Notes: generated by a model not told the origin, from the sequence alone. Shown: positions 16,020 to 24,629, numbered from the stretch's first letter. The stretch is DNA of 64,000 nt from Streptomyces sp. ATexAB-D23 (GCF_000373645.1 NZ_KB892013.1:162721-226720), one strand, 5' to 3'. Translations and numbers: made by a program.

Positions 16020-17015
16020 TCACTCTGGGCCGTACTCCTCGGCGGCCAGCAGGGCGCGTCCTTCGGCGGTGGCGACGTGGAAGGACCGTCCGGCGCGGCG
16101 CACGGTGGTGACCAGGCCCGCCGCCCGCAGCACGTTGATGTGCTGGCTGACGGCGGGGTGGGTCACATCGAGGAGCCGGGCCGCCTCCACGGTCGAACAG
16201 CCGGCGCGGGTGGCGCGCAGGATGCCCGCGCGGGTGTGCCCGAGGAGCGGTCCCAGCGGCCCGGAGCCGGCCGCCGGGCGGGCACCGGGGGCGGGCCCGG
16301 CCCAGTCGGCGCTGTGGTGGATGGGGTAGACCAGCACGGGCGGCAGGTCCCCGTCGGCCAGCGTGATGGGCGTGGGCCAGCAGAAGAACGACGGCTGGAG
16401 CACGAGGCCCCGCCCGCGCAGCCACAGATCCTGCTCAACGGGATACGCCGCTTCGAGCACCGGCGCGCGCCAGCGGAACTGCGGGCCGAGCCCGGCCAGC
16501 AGCCCTTCCGTGCCGCCGTCGAGGAGACCGCGCAGCCGCAGGGCACGGTCGGCGTCGATGTCCGCGTGCACGCGCCGCCAGTAGGGGGCCAGCGCCTCCC
16601 GCTGGTACGTGCGCAGGGCGACGCCCAGCTGGCGCAGGGCCTCCGCGTCGCCCCCGGCCAGCGCGCCGAGCCACCCGGGCAGTTGTACGGGGGTGGCGAG
16701 GCGTGCCAGTTCGGCCCTGAGCCGCCCGCGCGGGGTGCTCAGCAGGACGTCGACGGACGCCTGGAGGGTGCCCCGGTCACCGGAGGTGGGCGTGAGGAAG
16801 TCCGGTGAGTAGCCGCGCGGGGGCAGCAGCCGCGAGAGAAGGCGCGGGCTGCCGGAGAGCCGGGGCCGCACCCAGCGCCGCCAGTCGCCGAACTCCCTTT
16901 CCCCGTCGCGCCGTTGGAGGGTCTGGACGCTGTTGCTTATCTCCCAGAGGAAGTCCGGCCCGGGAGCCACACGGACCCGCGCGAGGTCGTCGGATGTGAA
17001 GTGCACCCGCAGCAT
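16020..17015 (-). CDS. ArsR-like winged-helix transcriptional regulator (DUF5937-type N-terminus)
   Basis: 331 aa. The C-terminal ~90 residues are a winged helix: RAGILRATRAGCSTVEAARLLDVTHPAVSQHINVLRAAGLVTTVRRAGRSFHVAT. The N-terminal ~230 residues (MLRVHFTSDDLARVRVAPGPDFLWEISNSVQTLQ) match the effector-like region typical of Streptomyces ArsR-type regulators with this arrangement. There are no metal-binding Cys clusters, so metal sensing is unlikely. ATG 17015 follows GGGAG. It stands alone between hairpins, and its targets are not evident from the flanks. Confidence 0.85.
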   Translation of the reverse strand: MLRVHFTSDDLARVRVAPGPDFLWEISNSVQTLQRRDGEREFGDWRRWVRPRLSGSPRLLSRLLPPRGYSPDFLTPTSGDRGTLQASVDVLLSTPRGRLRAELARLATPVQLPGWLGALAGGDAEALRQLGVALRTYQREALAPYWRRVHADIDADRALRLRGLLDGGTEGLLAGLGPQFRWRAPVLEAAYPVEQDLWLRGRGLVLQPSFFCWPTPITLADGDLPPVLVYPIHHSADWAGPAPGARPAAGSGPLGPLLGHTRAGILRATRAGCSTVEAARLLDVTHPAVSQHINVLRAAGLVTTVRRAGRSFHVATAEGRALLAAEEYGPE

Positions 17016-17076
17016 CGCCGCTCCCTGAGGACGTGACCGTCTCGTCGGCGGAGCCCGTGCTCTCTCTTCCGTGCCC

Positions 17077-17112
17077 GGCGTACGCCCCGCCCGCCCGTCC
17101 GGGGCGTACGCC
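17077..17112 (-). terminator. Hairpin terminator after the MBL hydrolase gene
   Basis: GGCGTACGCCCC and GGGGCGTACGCC form a perfect 12-bp stem with a 12-base loop, 7 bases past the stop of the minus-strand MBL gene. Each arm also contains the self-complementary GGCGTACGCC. Confidence 0.75.
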
Positions 17113-17118
17113 CGGCCC

Positions 17119-18387
17119 TCAGGTCTGGGGTGCCCGGTCGCGGTCCCGGTCGAAACCGAGGGCGGTGGTGTCCGGTGCGCCGGTGCCCTGTACGTGGACC
17201 GGGGGCCAGTTGCCCCAGCCGGGCGCGGGCTCGGCGGCCACCGCACGCCACCACGGCTCGACGGGCGGCGGATCGGCGGGCTCGAACGGCTGGCCGGGCC
17301 GCGGGGACGCCATCGTCACGCCGACGGACCGGGTGGCGCGCATGGACCATTCGGCGGGCTCGGCCCAGGGGTGCAGCGCGAGGTTGAACGTGCCCCAGTG
17401 GATCGGCAGCATGACCCCCGCCGCGGGATCGTCGCCCTGGAGGTCGAGGTGGGCGCGGACGCCCTCGTCGGGGCTCATGTGGATGTCCGGCCACGCGCCG
17501 GGCTCCGGAATGCCGTCCGTGCGGTCCTTGGACCAGAACTGGCTGTACGCGCCGATCTGGATCATGGTGGCGTCGAACGGCCCGTGCTCGGCCCCGATGG
17601 TCCTGAAGCCGGGGAAGTATCCGGTGTCACCGCTGTGGTAGATCCGGTGCTCGGGTCCCGCGACCACCCAGGACGCCCAGAGGGTGTGCTGCTGGTTGCG
17701 CAGTCCGCGCCCGCAGAAGTGGCGGGCGGGGGTGGCGGTGAGGTTGATCCCGGCGACTGTCGCGGTCTCGTTCCAGTCGAGCTCACGGAGCCGGTCGGGC
17801 GCGACGCCCCAGCTCTCCAGGTGGGCGCCGACCCCGAGCGGGACCGCGAAGACCGTGTCCGTGCGGGCCAGGGCGCGGATCGTCGGGAGGTCGAGGTGGT
17901 CGTAGTGGTCGTGCGAGATCACCACCACGTCGACCGGGCCGAGGGCCGCGAGCGGCAGCGGCGCCGGGTGCAGGCGCTTGGGCCCGGCGAACGCGAAGGG
18001 GGAACAACGCTCCCCCCAGACCGGGTCGAACAGGACGCGCCGCCCGTCGATCTCGGCGAGCACACTGGAATGCCCCATCCAGGTGATCCGGAGGCCTGAG
18101 ACGGGGGGCTCGGCCAGGTCGGCCAGGGTCGTGGCATGGACGGGCACGGTCCCGGCGGGCGACCTGAGCACCCGCTCCTCCTTGCGGAAGTAGACCCTGG
18201 CGAAATCCAGCGCCGAGCCGGAGGGTCTGATACTCGCCCCGACCGGGTTCTTGAAGACGCCGTCGGCGAAGTTGGGGGAACGGCGGATGCGCTCCATGCG
18301 TGCGCCGTCCGGGTCTGCCCCGAAGGCAGCGGGGCGCATCGCACGCAGCCGGGTGCGGAGCGGAAGCCTGTTGTCAGCGCCGGTCAC
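17119..18387 (-). CDS. MBL-fold metallohydrolase (NAPE-PLD/UlaG-like)
   Basis: 422 aa. The metallo-beta-lactamase signature is VVISHDHYDHLDLPTI, preceded by ITWMGHSSVLAEIDGRRVLFDPVWGERCSPFAF and followed by YHSGDTGYFPGF (metal-binding Asp) and LPIHWGTFNLALHPW (last His). This order and the long N-terminus (RSPNFADGVFKNP) match NAPE-hydrolysing phospholipase D-like proteins, zinc phosphodiesterases or lipid hydrolases; a precise substrate cannot be assigned. The GTG start at 18387 lies 5 bases after AGGAG. Monocistronic, with a clear hairpin downstream. Confidence 0.88.
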   Translation of the reverse strand: MTGADNRLPLRTRLRAMRPAAFGADPDGARMERIRRSPNFADGVFKNPVGASIRPSGSALDFARVYFRKEERVLRSPAGTVPVHATTLADLAEPPVSGLRITWMGHSSVLAEIDGRRVLFDPVWGERCSPFAFAGPKRLHPAPLPLAALGPVDVVVISHDHYDHLDLPTIRALARTDTVFAVPLGVGAHLESWGVAPDRLRELDWNETATVAGINLTATPARHFCGRGLRNQQHTLWASWVVAGPEHRIYHSGDTGYFPGFRTIGAEHGPFDATMIQIGAYSQFWSKDRTDGIPEPGAWPDIHMSPDEGVRAHLDLQGDDPAAGVMLPIHWGTFNLALHPWAEPAEWSMRATRSVGVTMASPRPGQPFEPADPPPVEPWWRAVAAEPAPGWGNWPPVHVQGTGAPDTTALGFDRDRDRAPQT

Positions 18388-18450
18388 AAGATCTCCTGAG
18401 GGAGTCGGTGTCGTCTCATTATGGACAGGGGGCACGACAGTGCGAGAGCA

Positions 18451-18473
18451 GAACACCCAAGGGGATGGTGTTC
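18451..18473 (-). terminator. Weak hairpin after the F420/flavin oxidoreductase gene
   Basis: GAACACC and GGTGTTC form a 7-bp stem with a 9-base loop, 14 bases past the stop of the minus-strand gene. It is short, so it may only partly stop transcription. Confidence 0.4.
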
Positions 18474-18486
18474 CGCGCTTGCCGCC

Positions 18487-18927
18487 TTACCCACGTTGCT
18501 GTCCGTACACGTGCTCGACACGCAGTCGCAGGACGACGCGCCGGTCCCGGACCATGGCCGCGCGGTAGTCGTCCCAGTCGGGGTGCTCGCCCCGTACGTC
18601 CCGGTAGAGCCGGATCAGCTCCTCCACGACGGCGTCCCCGGGCTCGGCGGCCGGCCCGGACAGCTCGGCGGTGCCGTCCGCGACGGTCCAAGCCCAGCGG
18701 TCCTCCGTCGTGACGTGGTAGCTCGCCCGGGGGTCCCGGCGCAGGTTCCGGGTCTTCGCGCGGCCCTCGGTGACCGAGACCCGGACGATGTGCTCGTCGG
18801 GGTAGTAGAAGTGGTTGACATTGGACAGCTGGGGCCTGCCGTCCTTCTTGAGTGTGACCAGGACGCCGCTGTCGCTCTCGCCGAAGAGCCGGAGCAGCGC
18901 CTCCTGTCGTGCGTCGAATCCAGTCAT
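18487..18927 (-). CDS. PPOX-class F420-dependent oxidoreductase
   Basis: A 146-aa split-barrel protein: GVLVTLKKDGRPQLSNVNHFYYPDEHIVRVSVTEGRAKTRNLRRDPRASYHVT, then AWTVADGTAELSG and RLYRDVRGEHPDWDDYRAAMVRDRRVVLRLRVEHVYG. This is the pyridoxamine-phosphate-oxidase-like family, in which actinobacterial members use F420 or FMN to reduce varied substrates or protect the cofactor. The start ATG 18927 lacks a strong Shine-Dalgarno. It faces away from the dehydrogenase operon, sharing the promoter region. Confidence 0.85.
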   Translation of the reverse strand: MTGFDARQEALLRLFGESDSGVLVTLKKDGRPQLSNVNHFYYPDEHIVRVSVTEGRAKTRNLRRDPRASYHVTTEDRWAWTVADGTAELSGPAAEPGDAVVEELIRLYRDVRGEHPDWDDYRAAMVRDRRVVLRLRVEHVYGQQRG

Positions 18928-19064
18928 GCCGGATCCAACGAGCGGGCCTCCCGCAGGATTCCGCATCCGGCACGCCGTCCCGCCCCTTCCCCTCCCCCGT
19001 CGCGGACACCGGCGCGTTCCGGCCGGCGGGCGGTGCGGCGGGCGGTGCGGCGGCGGACGCCGCG

Positions 19065-19110
19065 TTGACAGGGGTGACCCGGCATCCTGATACTGACCGA
19101 CTGTTCAGTA
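19065..19110 (+). promoter_or_regulatory. Promoter of the amino-acid dehydrogenase gene with a TetR-type operator
   Basis: A consensus -35 TTGACA (19065-19070) is followed 18 bases later by GATACT (19089-19094). The imperfect palindrome TACTGACCGACTGTTCAGTA (19091-19110) overlaps the -10. Its TACTGA/TCAGTA ends are typical of TetR-family operators, and a TetR gene follows the dehydrogenase, suggesting local repression. Confidence 0.6.
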
Positions 19111-19163
19111 ATAGGGTCGGCCCGCCGACAGTGCCCGCCGACAGTGACCGAGGAGCACTCCCG

Positions 19164-20372
19164 ATGATCACGCCCACGGTGTCCCCACCCGCCCCGCTCA
19201 TCTCGCTGACCTGGACCGACCACGCCACCGGCCATCAGGGGCACCTCGTCGTCGACCGGCTGGTGCGCGGGGTCTCCAGCGGCGGGCTGCGGATGCGGCC
19301 GGGCTGCACGCTGGAAGAGGTGGCGGGGCTGGCCCGGGGCATGACGATGAAGGAAGCCCTGCACTTCGACGCGGACCAAACCGGGGCCCGCTACATCCCG
19401 CTGGGCGGTGCCAAGGGCGGCATCGACTGCGACCCCAGGGACCCGGCCGCCTACGGCGTCCTGGTCCGCTATCTGCGGGCGATGCGCCCGTACATCGAGA
19501 GCATCTGGACCACCGGCGAGGACCTGGGCCTCAGCCAGGACCTGGTGGACCGCGCGGCGGCGGAGGCGGGCCTCGTCTCCACCGTCCAGGCCGTCTATCC
19601 GCTGCTGGAGGACGAGGCCGGGGCCCGCCGCCGCCTGGCCGACGCCTTCGCCGTCGAGGTGGACGGCATCGGACTGGACGAACTGGCCGGCGGCTGCGGG
19701 GTCGCCGAGGCGGCGCTCGCCGCGCTGGACCGCGACGGTGTCGCGCACGGCGACGCCAGGGTGGCGCTCCAGGGCCTGGGGACGATGGGCGGGGCGAGCG
19801 CCCGGTTCCTGTCCCGGGCCGGGCTCAGGGTGGTCGCGGTCGCCGACATCAAGGGCACGATCGCGAACCCGGCCGGGCTCGACGTCGAGGCGCTGCTCGC
19901 CGCCCGGGACGCGCACGGCACGGTGGACCGGGGGGTACTGCGCCCCGGCGACCGCGAGCTGCCCGCCGATGCCTGGCTCGTCCAGGACGCGGAGGTGCTG
20001 GTGCCCGCCGCCGTCTCCTACGCCGTGGACGCCGCGAACCAGGCCGGGATCACGGCCCGCTGGGTGGTCGAGGCCGCCAATATGCCGGTGCTGCCCGAGG
20101 CCGAGGCGCTGCTCACCCGGCGCGGGATCACCGTGCTGCCCGACGTGGTCGCCAACTCCGGTACCAACGCCTGGTGGTGGTGGACCCTGTTCGGCGACAT
20201 CGGCGCCGACGCGGACGAGGCGTTCGCCCACATCCGGCGCTCGATGCGGGCCCTGGTCGGCCTGGTCCTGGCCCGTGCGGAGGCGGACGGCTGCACGCCC
20301 AGGGCGGCGGCGCACGCGGTGGCCGCCGACCGGCTGCCGGTGATGGCCGAGCGCTTCGGCTGGTACCGCTGA
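19164..20372 (+). CDS. Glu/Leu/Phe/Val dehydrogenase family protein
   Basis: 402 aa. The amino-acid dehydrogenase N-domain shows YIPLGGAKGGIDCDP (catalytic Lys in GGAKGG) and WTTGEDLGLSQDLVD. The NAD-binding domain shows VALQGLGTMGGASARFLSRAGLRVVAVAD. These enzymes oxidatively deaminate an amino acid to its 2-oxo acid with NAD(P). Residues deciding between glutamate and branched-chain amino acids cannot be settled by eye. ATG 19164 follows AGGAG. A TetR regulator is 69 bp downstream and a TetR-type palindrome overlaps its promoter. Confidence 0.85.
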   Translation: MITPTVSPPAPLISLTWTDHATGHQGHLVVDRLVRGVSSGGLRMRPGCTLEEVAGLARGMTMKEALHFDADQTGARYIPLGGAKGGIDCDPRDPAAYGVLVRYLRAMRPYIESIWTTGEDLGLSQDLVDRAAAEAGLVSTVQAVYPLLEDEAGARRRLADAFAVEVDGIGLDELAGGCGVAEAALAALDRDGVAHGDARVALQGLGTMGGASARFLSRAGLRVVAVADIKGTIANPAGLDVEALLAARDAHGTVDRGVLRPGDRELPADAWLVQDAEVLVPAAVSYAVDAANQAGITARWVVEAANMPVLPEAEALLTRRGITVLPDVVANSGTNAWWWWTLFGDIGADADEAFAHIRRSMRALVGLVLARAEADGCTPRAAAHAVAADRLPVMAERFGWYR

Positions 20373-20429
20373 CCGCTCGGGCAGGCCCACGACCCGCCCC
20401 GTGTATCCGGCGCCCGGACGGGCATTGGT

Positions 20430-20444
20430 TAGGGTGACGCCGTG
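20430..20444 (+). promoter_or_regulatory. Candidate leaderless promoter of the TetR gene
   Basis: The -10-like TAGGGT (20430-20435) ends six bases before the GTG start, so transcription would begin at or beside the start codon. No Shine-Dalgarno lies in between, which fits a leaderless mRNA. Confidence 0.45.
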
Positions 20445-21053
20445 GCAAGAGTGCGGTTGGGTGTGGCGGAGCGGCGCGAGGAACTGCTGCGCGCTGCCGT
20501 CGAGCAGATCGAGGTGCGGGGCGTCGCCGCCGTGCGCATCGCCGATGTGGCGTCCGTGCTCGGCGTGAGCAACGCGCTTGTGCTCTATCACTTCTCCACC
20601 AAGGAGAAGCTGGTCGCGGCCGCCTTCGCGCATGCCGCCGAGATCGACCTCGCCCATCTGCGCAAGCTGTTGAGCCGCCGCACGACCGCCGTACGCAGGC
20701 TGCGCGCCGCCGTCCGCTGGTACGCGCCGACGGGCCAGGCCAAGGGCTGGCGGCTGTGGATCGAGGGCTGGGCGGCCTCCCTCCGCGATCCGGCGCTGCG
20801 CAATGTGGCCGGCGATCTCGACCAGCAGTGGAAGGCGGAGCTGGCCGAGGTCATCGAGGAGGGCGCGGCGGCGGGCGAGTTCCTCTGCGACGACCCGATG
20901 TCCGTGGCCTGGCGGCTCACCGCCCTGCTGGACGGGCTCGCGGTGCAGATGGCGTCGTACGCGGGTCCGCTGTCCCGGGCCACGATGCTGGAGTGGACCG
21001 AGCAGGCGCTCGCCCGTGAACTGGGCATCGATCACGATGCCCTGACCGCCTGA
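20442..21053 (+). CDS. TetR-family transcriptional regulator
   Basis: 203 aa. The N-terminal helix-turn-helix reads RREELLRAAVEQIEVRGVAAVRIADVASVLGVSNALVLYHFSTKEKLVAAAF, typical of TetR proteins. The all-helical ligand domain (WRLWIEGWAASLRDPALRNVAGDLDQQWKAELAEVIEEGAAAGEF) resembles BetI-like C-terminal domains. It is the likely repressor of the upstream dehydrogenase gene, whose promoter has a TetR-type palindrome at 19091-19110. The GTG start at 20442 has no ribosome-binding site, matching the leaderless promoter call. Confidence 0.88.
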   Translation: MARVRLGVAERREELLRAAVEQIEVRGVAAVRIADVASVLGVSNALVLYHFSTKEKLVAAAFAHAAEIDLAHLRKLLSRRTTAVRRLRAAVRWYAPTGQAKGWRLWIEGWAASLRDPALRNVAGDLDQQWKAELAEVIEEGAAAGEFLCDDPMSVAWRLTALLDGLAVQMASYAGPLSRATMLEWTEQALARELGIDHDALTA

Positions 21054-21105
21054 CGGCCCACGCCCCTCGGTGGGGCACGGCCGGGCTCTCCCCTTTCCGG
21101 CGCGG

Positions 21106-22107
21106 TCAGGTCTGCCGCAGCGGAGCGTAGGTCTCACCGCTCAGTCCGAAGGTCCAGGCGACGCCCGCCCTGGCGGTCCTGGTCGTGGGCGGCACCCGCA
21201 GCCAGTACGTGCGGTGGGTGCCGTCCGGTTCGGGTGTCGAGTTGACCACCTCCACCATGACGACGTCCTCGTCACCGGCGAGCGCGATCCGCCAGAGGAT
21301 GCCCGTCTCGTCCCGGTGGACCGGTTCGGCGCCCGACTCGGTGAGGTAGCGGTCGTAGCCGTAGTACTCCAGCATCACGCGGCGCAGCTCCGCGTTCTCC
21401 TCGGTGCGGATGCGCCGGGGCGTCAGCGCGGCCAGTTCGTCGAGGAAGGCCGGCGGGACCGGCATGCCGCGCCAGGCGTACAGGGCGAAGCCGTCGGGGT
21501 AGGAGAGCGCCGGTCCGTCGCCCCGGTCCAGCCGGCCCGCCTCGTCGCGTCGCAGCACCTGGGGGCGCTCGCTGATCACGGCGACACGCTCGTAGGGCCA
21601 CCACCAGCCGGCGTTGCGGGCCACCGCCGCCAGCCCGTCGAGCCGGTCCCCCCGGCCGTCGAACGCGGCGAGCCAGGCCGCGTCATGCTGCCCGAGCACC
21701 GCGTCGAGCAGGAGGAGCCGCACCCGGGACTCCGCGTCCGGGTCCCCGCCGAGGTCGGCCACCACCCCCGCCCGTATCCGCTCGGCGAGCCCGGCCGTGG
21801 TCTCCCAGAGCTGGGCGCCGGTGGCGGACCAGAGGGCGGACCAGCCGGCCGGGCCCAGCGCGTCGTACACCCGGCGCCGCTCCTCCGCCCAGGGACGGGT
21901 CCTTACCTCGTCGCGGACGGAGCGGCCCGCGTCCGCCAGCCCCGCCACGGCCTCGACGGCCGCCCTGGGCGAATCGGCCCAGACGATTTCCTCCGGCCCG
22001 GCGAGGCCCGCCGCCCGGTAGGCGAGCCGCACCCCGTCCTCGGCCGCCGCCCGGTCCGCCGCACCGGTCGCCGCCGCCACGGCCCGCCAAGAGTCCACGT
22101 ACTGCAT
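21106..22107 (-). CDS. DUF6745 domain-containing protein
   Basis: 333 aa, no signal peptide or membrane segment. The C-terminal region is the most distinctive: YPDGFALYAWRGMPVPPAF, TPRRIRTEENAELRRVMLEYYGYDRYL, HRDETGILWRIALAGDEDVVMVEVVNSTPEPDGT, ending in a Tyr/Trp-rich stretch. I recognise this as DUF6745, a family of unknown function that in other bacteria sits near or is fused to repeat proteins. The ATG start at 22107 follows GGGGA. It is the second gene of a minus-strand pair running away from the STM4015-4011 genes, and by position belongs to the same functional neighbourhood. No enzymatic motif is visible. Confidence 0.75.
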   Translation of the reverse strand: MQYVDSWRAVAAATGAADRAAAEDGVRLAYRAAGLAGPEEIVWADSPRAAVEAVAGLADAGRSVRDEVRTRPWAEERRRVYDALGPAGWSALWSATGAQLWETTAGLAERIRAGVVADLGGDPDAESRVRLLLLDAVLGQHDAAWLAAFDGRGDRLDGLAAVARNAGWWWPYERVAVISERPQVLRRDEAGRLDRGDGPALSYPDGFALYAWRGMPVPPAFLDELAALTPRRIRTEENAELRRVMLEYYGYDRYLTESGAEPVHRDETGILWRIALAGDEDVVMVEVVNSTPEPDGTHRTYWLRVPPTTRTARAGVAWTFGLSGETYAPLRQT

Positions 22108-22199
22108 CGGTTTCCCCGTCCCCTGTTCCGCTCTGTTCCCGGCCCGGTCCTCCCGGGGCCGGCCTTCGGGTCCTGCTGCCGTGCCCGTCCCGCCGTCGC

Positions 22200-22526
22200 T
22201 CAGTCCGCGACGATGCGGACCGCCCCCGGCGCGTACTCCCGCTGGCGCACCACGCGGAACCAGCCCTGGGGCAACGGGATCGTGGCGTGCTCCTCGTGCA
22301 CCACGCGTCCGCCTTCGGGGAGGTGGAGCAGCATCGGGCCGAAGACCCCGCCCTCCCGGATCAGCCGTCCGGGGCCGGGCACGGCGTGCGCGTGTCCGGT
22401 CACCTCGCCGAGCGCGAGCACCAGACGGCCCCACGCGTCGCGCAGTTCGCCCGGCGCCTCCAGGAGGTGCGCGGGCACCGCCGACTCCTCCAGAGCCATG
22501 ATCAGTACGTCGCCCTGCCGGTACAC
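22200..22526 (-). CDS. Small cupin-like protein of unknown function, partner of the DUF6745 gene
   Basis: 108 aa from GTG 22526 (behind GGAGGGGAGAGG). The sequence RQGDVLIMALEES, LALGEVTGHAHAVPG, EEHATIPLPQGWFRVVRQREY looks like a small beta-barrel with two His-rich turns (GHAH and EEHA), an arrangement that could bind a metal as in cupins. Similar short proteins with a GEVTGHAH core occur next to DUF6745 genes as I recall. Function unknown. It opens the minus-strand pair and is divergent from the STM4015 genes, sharing a 176-bp promoter region. Confidence 0.65.
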   Translation of the reverse strand: MYRQGDVLIMALEESAVPAHLLEAPGELRDAWGRLVLALGEVTGHAHAVPGPGRLIREGGVFGPMLLHLPEGGRVVHEEHATIPLPQGWFRVVRQREYAPGAVRIVAD

Positions 22527-22702
22527 AGACCTCTCCCCTCCGCGGCGGCACCCGCTGTGCCGGCCACATCGAAAACGCTACGGCGGGGGTCTGACAATCG
22601 GCCGCCGAGCCGTCACGGGCGGGGCCGGTCGCCCTGCTGTCAGTGGGGCTTGATAGACCTTGCGGACATCACATCCGTCGCCGTCATCAGGAGCTCAGGG
22701 CC

Positions 22703-23650
22703 ATGTCCGTGGACCACCTGCACGCGTTGCTGGGCCTTCCGGCCGTCGATTTCCAGTCCGGCTCGGACGGCGGCCCCCGGCCCGCGGCCGACGCCGCCGC
22801 CTGGCGGGTCTCGATCGACGCGTACGAGGACGAGGGGACGTGGGAGGAGGAGTTCGACGCCTTCCTGGCGGAGGTCGATCCGGCCGGCGTCCGCGCCCTG
22901 ATCATCGGGCAGTGGGGCGAGTCGTACGAGGAGACGTCGTCGTACCCCATCGGTCTCGTCATCGCCGCGGCCGACCGGCTGACCTCTCTGGAGGCGGTGT
23001 TCGTCGGGGATCTGACGATGGAGGAGGCCGAGATCTCCTGGATCGAGCAGAGCGACGTCACGGAGCTGCTCGGCGCCTTCCCCGCGCTGGTGGAGCTGGG
23101 CGTGCGCGGCGGGTCCGAGCTGGTCTTCCCGGCCACGCGGCACGAGCGTCTGAAGGCGCTCACCATCGAGACGGGCGGACTGCCGCGCGAGGTGGTGCGC
23201 GGTGTCGTGGACAGCGAACTGCCGTCGCTGGAGCGGCTGGACCTGTGGCTCGGTGTCTCGGCCTACGGCGGCGACGCCCATGTGGCGGACCTGGCGCCGC
23301 TGCTGTCCGGTACGCGTTTCCCCGCCCTGCACCACCTCGGCCTGCGCAACAGCGAGATCCAGAACGAGATCGCCGCGGCCCTCGCCCCGGCCCCGCTCGT
23401 CGCCCGGCTGCGCACCCTGGACCTGTCCTGCGGCACGCTCGGCGACGAGGGCGCGGCCGCCCTTCTGGAGGGGCAGCCGCTGACCCACCTCGACGTCCTC
23501 GATCTGCACCACCACTTCCTCACCGAGCCGATGGAGCGGCGGGTCGCCCAGGCGCTGGAGCCGCACGGGGTGCGGGTGGACCTCTCGGAGCGCTGCGAGC
23601 CGTGGGACGGCCGGGGCGCCGCGGGCCGCTACGTCACGGTCGCGGAGTGA
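22703..23650 (+). CDS. STM4015-family leucine-rich-repeat protein, copy 1
   Basis: 315 aa, cytosolic. A leader domain (WRVSIDAYEDEGTWEEEFDAFLAEVDPAGVRALIIGQWGESYE) is followed by irregular leucine-rich repeats: LTSLEAVFVGDL, FPALVELGVRG, LPSLERLDLWLG, FPALHHLGLRNS, ARLRTLDLSCGTLGDEGAAALL, LTHLDVLDLHHHFLTE. The NSEIQNEIA and LDLHHH elements recur in STM4015 proteins. It is the first gene of the plus-strand STM operon; ATG 22703 follows CAGGAG. LRR proteins usually bind other proteins, so it may present or recognise a protein substrate for the downstream enzymes (inference). Confidence 0.85.
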   Translation: MSVDHLHALLGLPAVDFQSGSDGGPRPAADAAAWRVSIDAYEDEGTWEEEFDAFLAEVDPAGVRALIIGQWGESYEETSSYPIGLVIAAADRLTSLEAVFVGDLTMEEAEISWIEQSDVTELLGAFPALVELGVRGGSELVFPATRHERLKALTIETGGLPREVVRGVVDSELPSLERLDLWLGVSAYGGDAHVADLAPLLSGTRFPALHHLGLRNSEIQNEIAAALAPAPLVARLRTLDLSCGTLGDEGAAALLEGQPLTHLDVLDLHHHFLTEPMERRVAQALEPHGVRVDLSERCEPWDGRGAAGRYVTVAE

Positions 23651-23657
23651 TGACGCG

Positions 23658-24629
23658 ATGACCGGGATCGATCACCCCTGCTCCTTCCACGGCCTGCCCG
23701 TGTTCACCCTTCCGGTACCGGGTGACGACGGCGGGCTGCCGGACACGCTGCCCGGGGCGGACTCCATGGCCTGGCGGCTGGACTGTGCCTGGGACGGGCC
23801 GGAGTTCCCCGTGCTCTGGCAGCACTTCCTGGACACGGTCGACCCGGCGGCGGTCCGGGCCCTGCTCATCGGGCCCTGGTGGTCGGAGGAATACAGCCCC
23901 CTGAGTCCCGTGGTGGAGCTGATCGCCGCGGACGCCGGCCGTTTCCCGGCGCTGCGCGGCCTGTTCCTCGCCGATGTCGTGGGCGAGGAGTGCGAGGTGT
24001 CCTGGCTCCAGATGTGTGACATCACCCCGGTGATCGAGGCGTTCCCCCGCCTGGAGGAGCTGGTGGTGCGCGGCGGTGGCAGTGGGCTGAACGAAGAGAC
24101 CCTGGAGCTTCAGCCGGTGCGGCACGAGGCGCTGCGGTCCCTGCGCTTCGAGTCCGGCGGCCTGCCCGGCCAGGTCGTGCGCGCGGTCGGCTCCTGCGAA
24201 CTGCCCGCGCTGGAACGGCTGGAGCTGTGGTTCGGCTCCCAGTGGTACGCGGGGGACGCCACGGTGGCGGATCTGGCCCCGCTGCTTACCGGCGGTGCCT
24301 TTCCGCGGCTTCGCCATCTCGGGTTGCAGAACAGCGAGATCCAGGACGAGATCGCCGCGGCGGTCGCCTCCGCTCCGGTCGTCGCGCAACTGGAGTTCCT
24401 GGCGCTCTCGATGGGCACCCTCAGCGACACGGGCGCCCTGGCCCTGCTCGACGGCCAGCCGCTCACCCATCTGTCCGGCCTCGACCTGCACCACCACTAC
24501 CTCACCGACCCGGTGAGGGCGCGCTTCCAGGAGCTGTGCGACCGCGAGGGCGTCCACGTCGACCTCGCGGAGGCGGACTACTGGGACCCCGATGACGACG
24601 AGCCCCGCTATGTCGCGGTCAGCGAGTAG
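23658..24629 (+). CDS. STM4015-family leucine-rich-repeat protein, copy 2
   Basis: 323 aa, starting seven bases after copy 1 stops. It has the same layout and many identical blocks: LGLQNSEIQDEIAAA, LTHLSGLDLHHHYLTDP, VDPAAVRALLIGPWW. The N-terminal 35 residues differ (CSFHGLPVFTLPVPGDDGG). The two copies are a tandem duplication that has diverged considerably, so they may recognise different partners. The stop overlaps the ATP-grasp gene by 38 bp, indicating tight coupling. Confidence 0.85.
   Translation: MTGIDHPCSFHGLPVFTLPVPGDDGGLPDTLPGADSMAWRLDCAWDGPEFPVLWQHFLDTVDPAAVRALLIGPWWSEEYSPLSPVVELIAADAGRFPALRGLFLADVVGEECEVSWLQMCDITPVIEAFPRLEELVVRGGGSGLNEETLELQPVRHEALRSLRFESGGLPGQVVRAVGSCELPALERLELWFGSQWYAGDATVADLAPLLTGGAFPRLRHLGLQNSEIQDEIAAAVASAPVVAQLEFLALSMGTLSDTGALALLDGQPLTHLSGLDLHHHYLTDPVRARFQELCDREGVHVDLAEADYWDPDDDEPRYVAVSE

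Noticed and set aside
18924..21137. Minus-strand open frame of 737 codons opposite the dehydrogenase and TetR genes
   Set aside because: Low-complexity shadow frame; the plus-strand genes have clear motifs and wobble GC bias.
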